A stretch of 8,190 nucleotides of DNA, taken from the NCBI GenBank assembly GCA_002702945.1, contig PADF01000044.1:10229-18418 (forward strand), given 5' to 3'. The position numbers were made by a program, and so were the translations under genes. This DNA is from Methanobacteriota archaeon. Its GTDB lineage: Archaea > Thermoplasmatota > Poseidoniia > Poseidoniales > Poseidoniaceae. Position 1 is the first letter of the stretch; each line of letters opens with the position of its first letter. Below the pieces are notes generated by a model. It ran no database searches, was not told the origin of the DNA, and worked only from the letters and a program-made list of their open reading frames with translations. Below, piece by piece: positions 7,756 through 8,190 of this stretch.

Positions 7756-7782
7756 CTCCCTGTAACCTTTAGCCTAAATAAT
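7756..7782 (-). promoter_or_regulatory. Possible aIF6 promoter (TATA-like box) and GGGAG ribosome-binding sequence
   Basis: Reading the minus strand, ATTATTTA (7782-7775) is the best TATA-like box in the short gap between the rRNA terminator and aIF6. A transcript starting about 25 nt downstream would begin near 7753, leaving a leader of roughly 9 nt before ATG 7744. GGGAG (7760-7756) could serve as a Shine-Dalgarno sequence if transcription starts further upstream. The two readings are partly exclusive. The need for a promoter here follows from the upstream terminator; the exact box is a guess. Confidence 0.35.
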
Positions 7783-7808
7783 GAATCTAATGTAATCACG
7801 TAAAACGC

Positions 7809-7839
7809 AAAAAAGGCCGGCACTCATTGAGAGCCGGCC
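7809..7839 (-). terminator. GC-rich hairpin plus U6 terminator ending the 23S-5S transcript
   Basis: On the minus strand, GGCCGGC (7839-7833) pairs with GCCGGCC (7821-7815). Inside, after a T/T mismatch, CTC pairs with GAG around an AAT loop. A run of six T residues (7814-7809) follows directly. This is a textbook intrinsic-looking terminator about 40 nt after the 5S gene, and its GC content stands out against the surrounding AT-rich sequence. It insulates aIF6 from rRNA transcription. Confidence 0.85.
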
Positions 7840-7843
7840 AGCG

Positions 7844-7855
7844 CCACCGAAGTGG
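7844..7855 (-). other. Short CCAC-UUCG-GUGG hairpin in the 5S trailer
   Basis: In the RNA sense the sequence reads CCAC, UUCG, GUGG: a 4-bp stem closed by a C(UUCG)G tetraloop, which is an unusually stable loop class. It lies between the 5S 3' end and the terminator, so it may protect or guide trimming of the 5S precursor. The hairpin is seen directly; the role is inferred. Confidence 0.5.
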
Positions 7856-7879
7856 ATGAGGATACCGAGTGAAAGAAGA

Positions 7880-8001
7880 GGGGCACAGTGACTTCCTTTC
7901 CCGTGGACTCTCGTACCACAGTATTGGGATAGACGTGGGAGGGCTTGACTTCTGGGTTCGGAATGAGACCAGGTAAACACCTCCGCTATGACCGTGCACC
8001 C
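7880..8001 (-). rRNA. rrf: 5S ribosomal RNA
   Basis: The minus strand contains the universally conserved 5S core CCGAACCCAGAAGTCAAGC (about 7961-7943). The ends form helix I: 5' GGG, one bulged U, GCACGGU (8001-7991) pairs with ACUGUGCCCC (7889-7880). This gives a length of about 122 nt, normal for archaeal 5S. The CATAGCGGAGG stretch after the first strand of helix I is also typical of archaeal 5S. End positions are set from helix I and could be off by one or two bases. It follows the 23S gene by about 100 bp and ends before a strong terminator. Confidence 0.95.
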
Positions 8002-8099
8002 ATCTTCCTTCGAATCGGATAATGGATACGACGACTAGCGTCGTTAGTGAATAGGCATGAATTATTAGACGAAGAGCACTCGCGGTGCGTATACATACG
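8002..8099 (-). other. 23S-5S intergenic spacer with hairpins; no tRNA
   Basis: The spacer is about 100 nt. It holds a perfect 5-bp hairpin ACGAC/GTCGT with a 4-nt loop (8031-8044), and a second structured patch near the 23S end, where CGTA/TACG (about 8099-8088) and GCAC/GTGC (about 8088-8076) can each fold. These are plausible precursor-processing structures. I find no tRNA-like cloverleaf or T-loop motif. The left boundary is fixed by the 5S; the right boundary depends on the uncertain 23S end. Confidence 0.6.
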
Positions 8100-8190
8100 A
8101 AAAAGATGCTCGAACATTAGTGCTGCTGGACTGAATACGTCGCCGAAGCTTCGTACTTACATCCGCAGTCTATCATCTCGTCTTTTACGA
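8100..8190 (-). rRNA. rrl: 23S ribosomal RNA, 3' end (partial)
   Basis: The minus strand carries the conserved end of 23S rRNA: GATAGACTGCGGATGTAAG (8174-8156) and CAGTCCAGCAGCACTAAT (8133-8116). GACTG (8170-8166) pairs with CAGTC (8133-8129), closing the terminal helix as expected for the last domain. The gene continues beyond the right edge. The mature 3' end normally lies about 15-20 nt after CACTAAT, so 8100 is an estimate good to about 10-15 nt; the partner strand at the 5' end of 23S is outside the window. It is the first member of the 23S-5S unit. Confidence 0.93.

Noticed and set aside
7774..7999. Two short minus-strand open frames (67-68 residues) over the 5S region
   Set aside because: They are readings of the 5S rRNA, its trailer and the terminator; conserved rRNA sequence explains the open frame.
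8002..8099. A tRNA gene in the 23S-5S spacer
   Set aside because: No T-loop GTTCRANNC motif with a matching acceptor stem; the TTCGA-like bases at 8011-8016 lack supporting arms.
1..8190. CRISPR arrays, insertion sequences, attachment sites
   Set aside because: No spaced direct repeats, transposase-like frames or terminal inverted repeats were found on reading both strands.

Overview
The window looks like a piece of an AT-rich archaeal genome, most plausibly a marine planktonic euryarchaeon of the Poseidoniales (Marine Group II) type. This is inferred from an archaeal-type aIF6 with 5S and 23S rRNA, very low-GC protein genes beside GC-richer rRNA, almost no intergenic DNA, and a giant acidic surface protein built of Asp-rich propeller repeats and Ig-like modules. 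I made no database comparison, so the lineage is a moderate-confidence guess; archaeal origin is much firmer.

Left part (1-6125, plus strand). A very large coding region fills 1-5403. Its frame is open from the first base of the window, so the real start lies upstream. It encodes at least 1800 residues: an FG-GAP/PQQ-like beta-propeller, a CARDB-like domain, a run of about seven Ig-like modules of 104-119 residues, a further beta-rich and cysteine-containing region, one transmembrane helix, and a highly acidic cytoplasmic tail. It is followed after 38 bp by a 227-residue protein of unknown function (5442-6125).

Right part (6126-8190, minus strand). Transcription runs leftward from the right edge. 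The order is the 3' end of 23S rRNA, a short structured spacer, 5S rRNA (about 122 nt), a strong GC hairpin plus U-tract terminator, aIF6 (the 50S anti-association factor), then purC (SAICAR synthetase of purine synthesis). A near-perfect 31-bp dyad spans the end of aIF6 and the purC upstream region. purC converges on the unknown gene with no intergenic base: its stop codon directly abuts the stop codon of the plus-strand gene.

Functionally, the right half is housekeeping: large-subunit rRNAs, a factor acting on the large subunit, and nucleotide synthesis. The left half is a cell-surface system: a large, probably N-glycosylated, calcium-binding surface protein, plus a small unknown protein that may or may not work with it. 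I saw no CRISPR array, insertion sequence, tRNA gene or attachment site. No gene-free stretch exceeds 300 bp.
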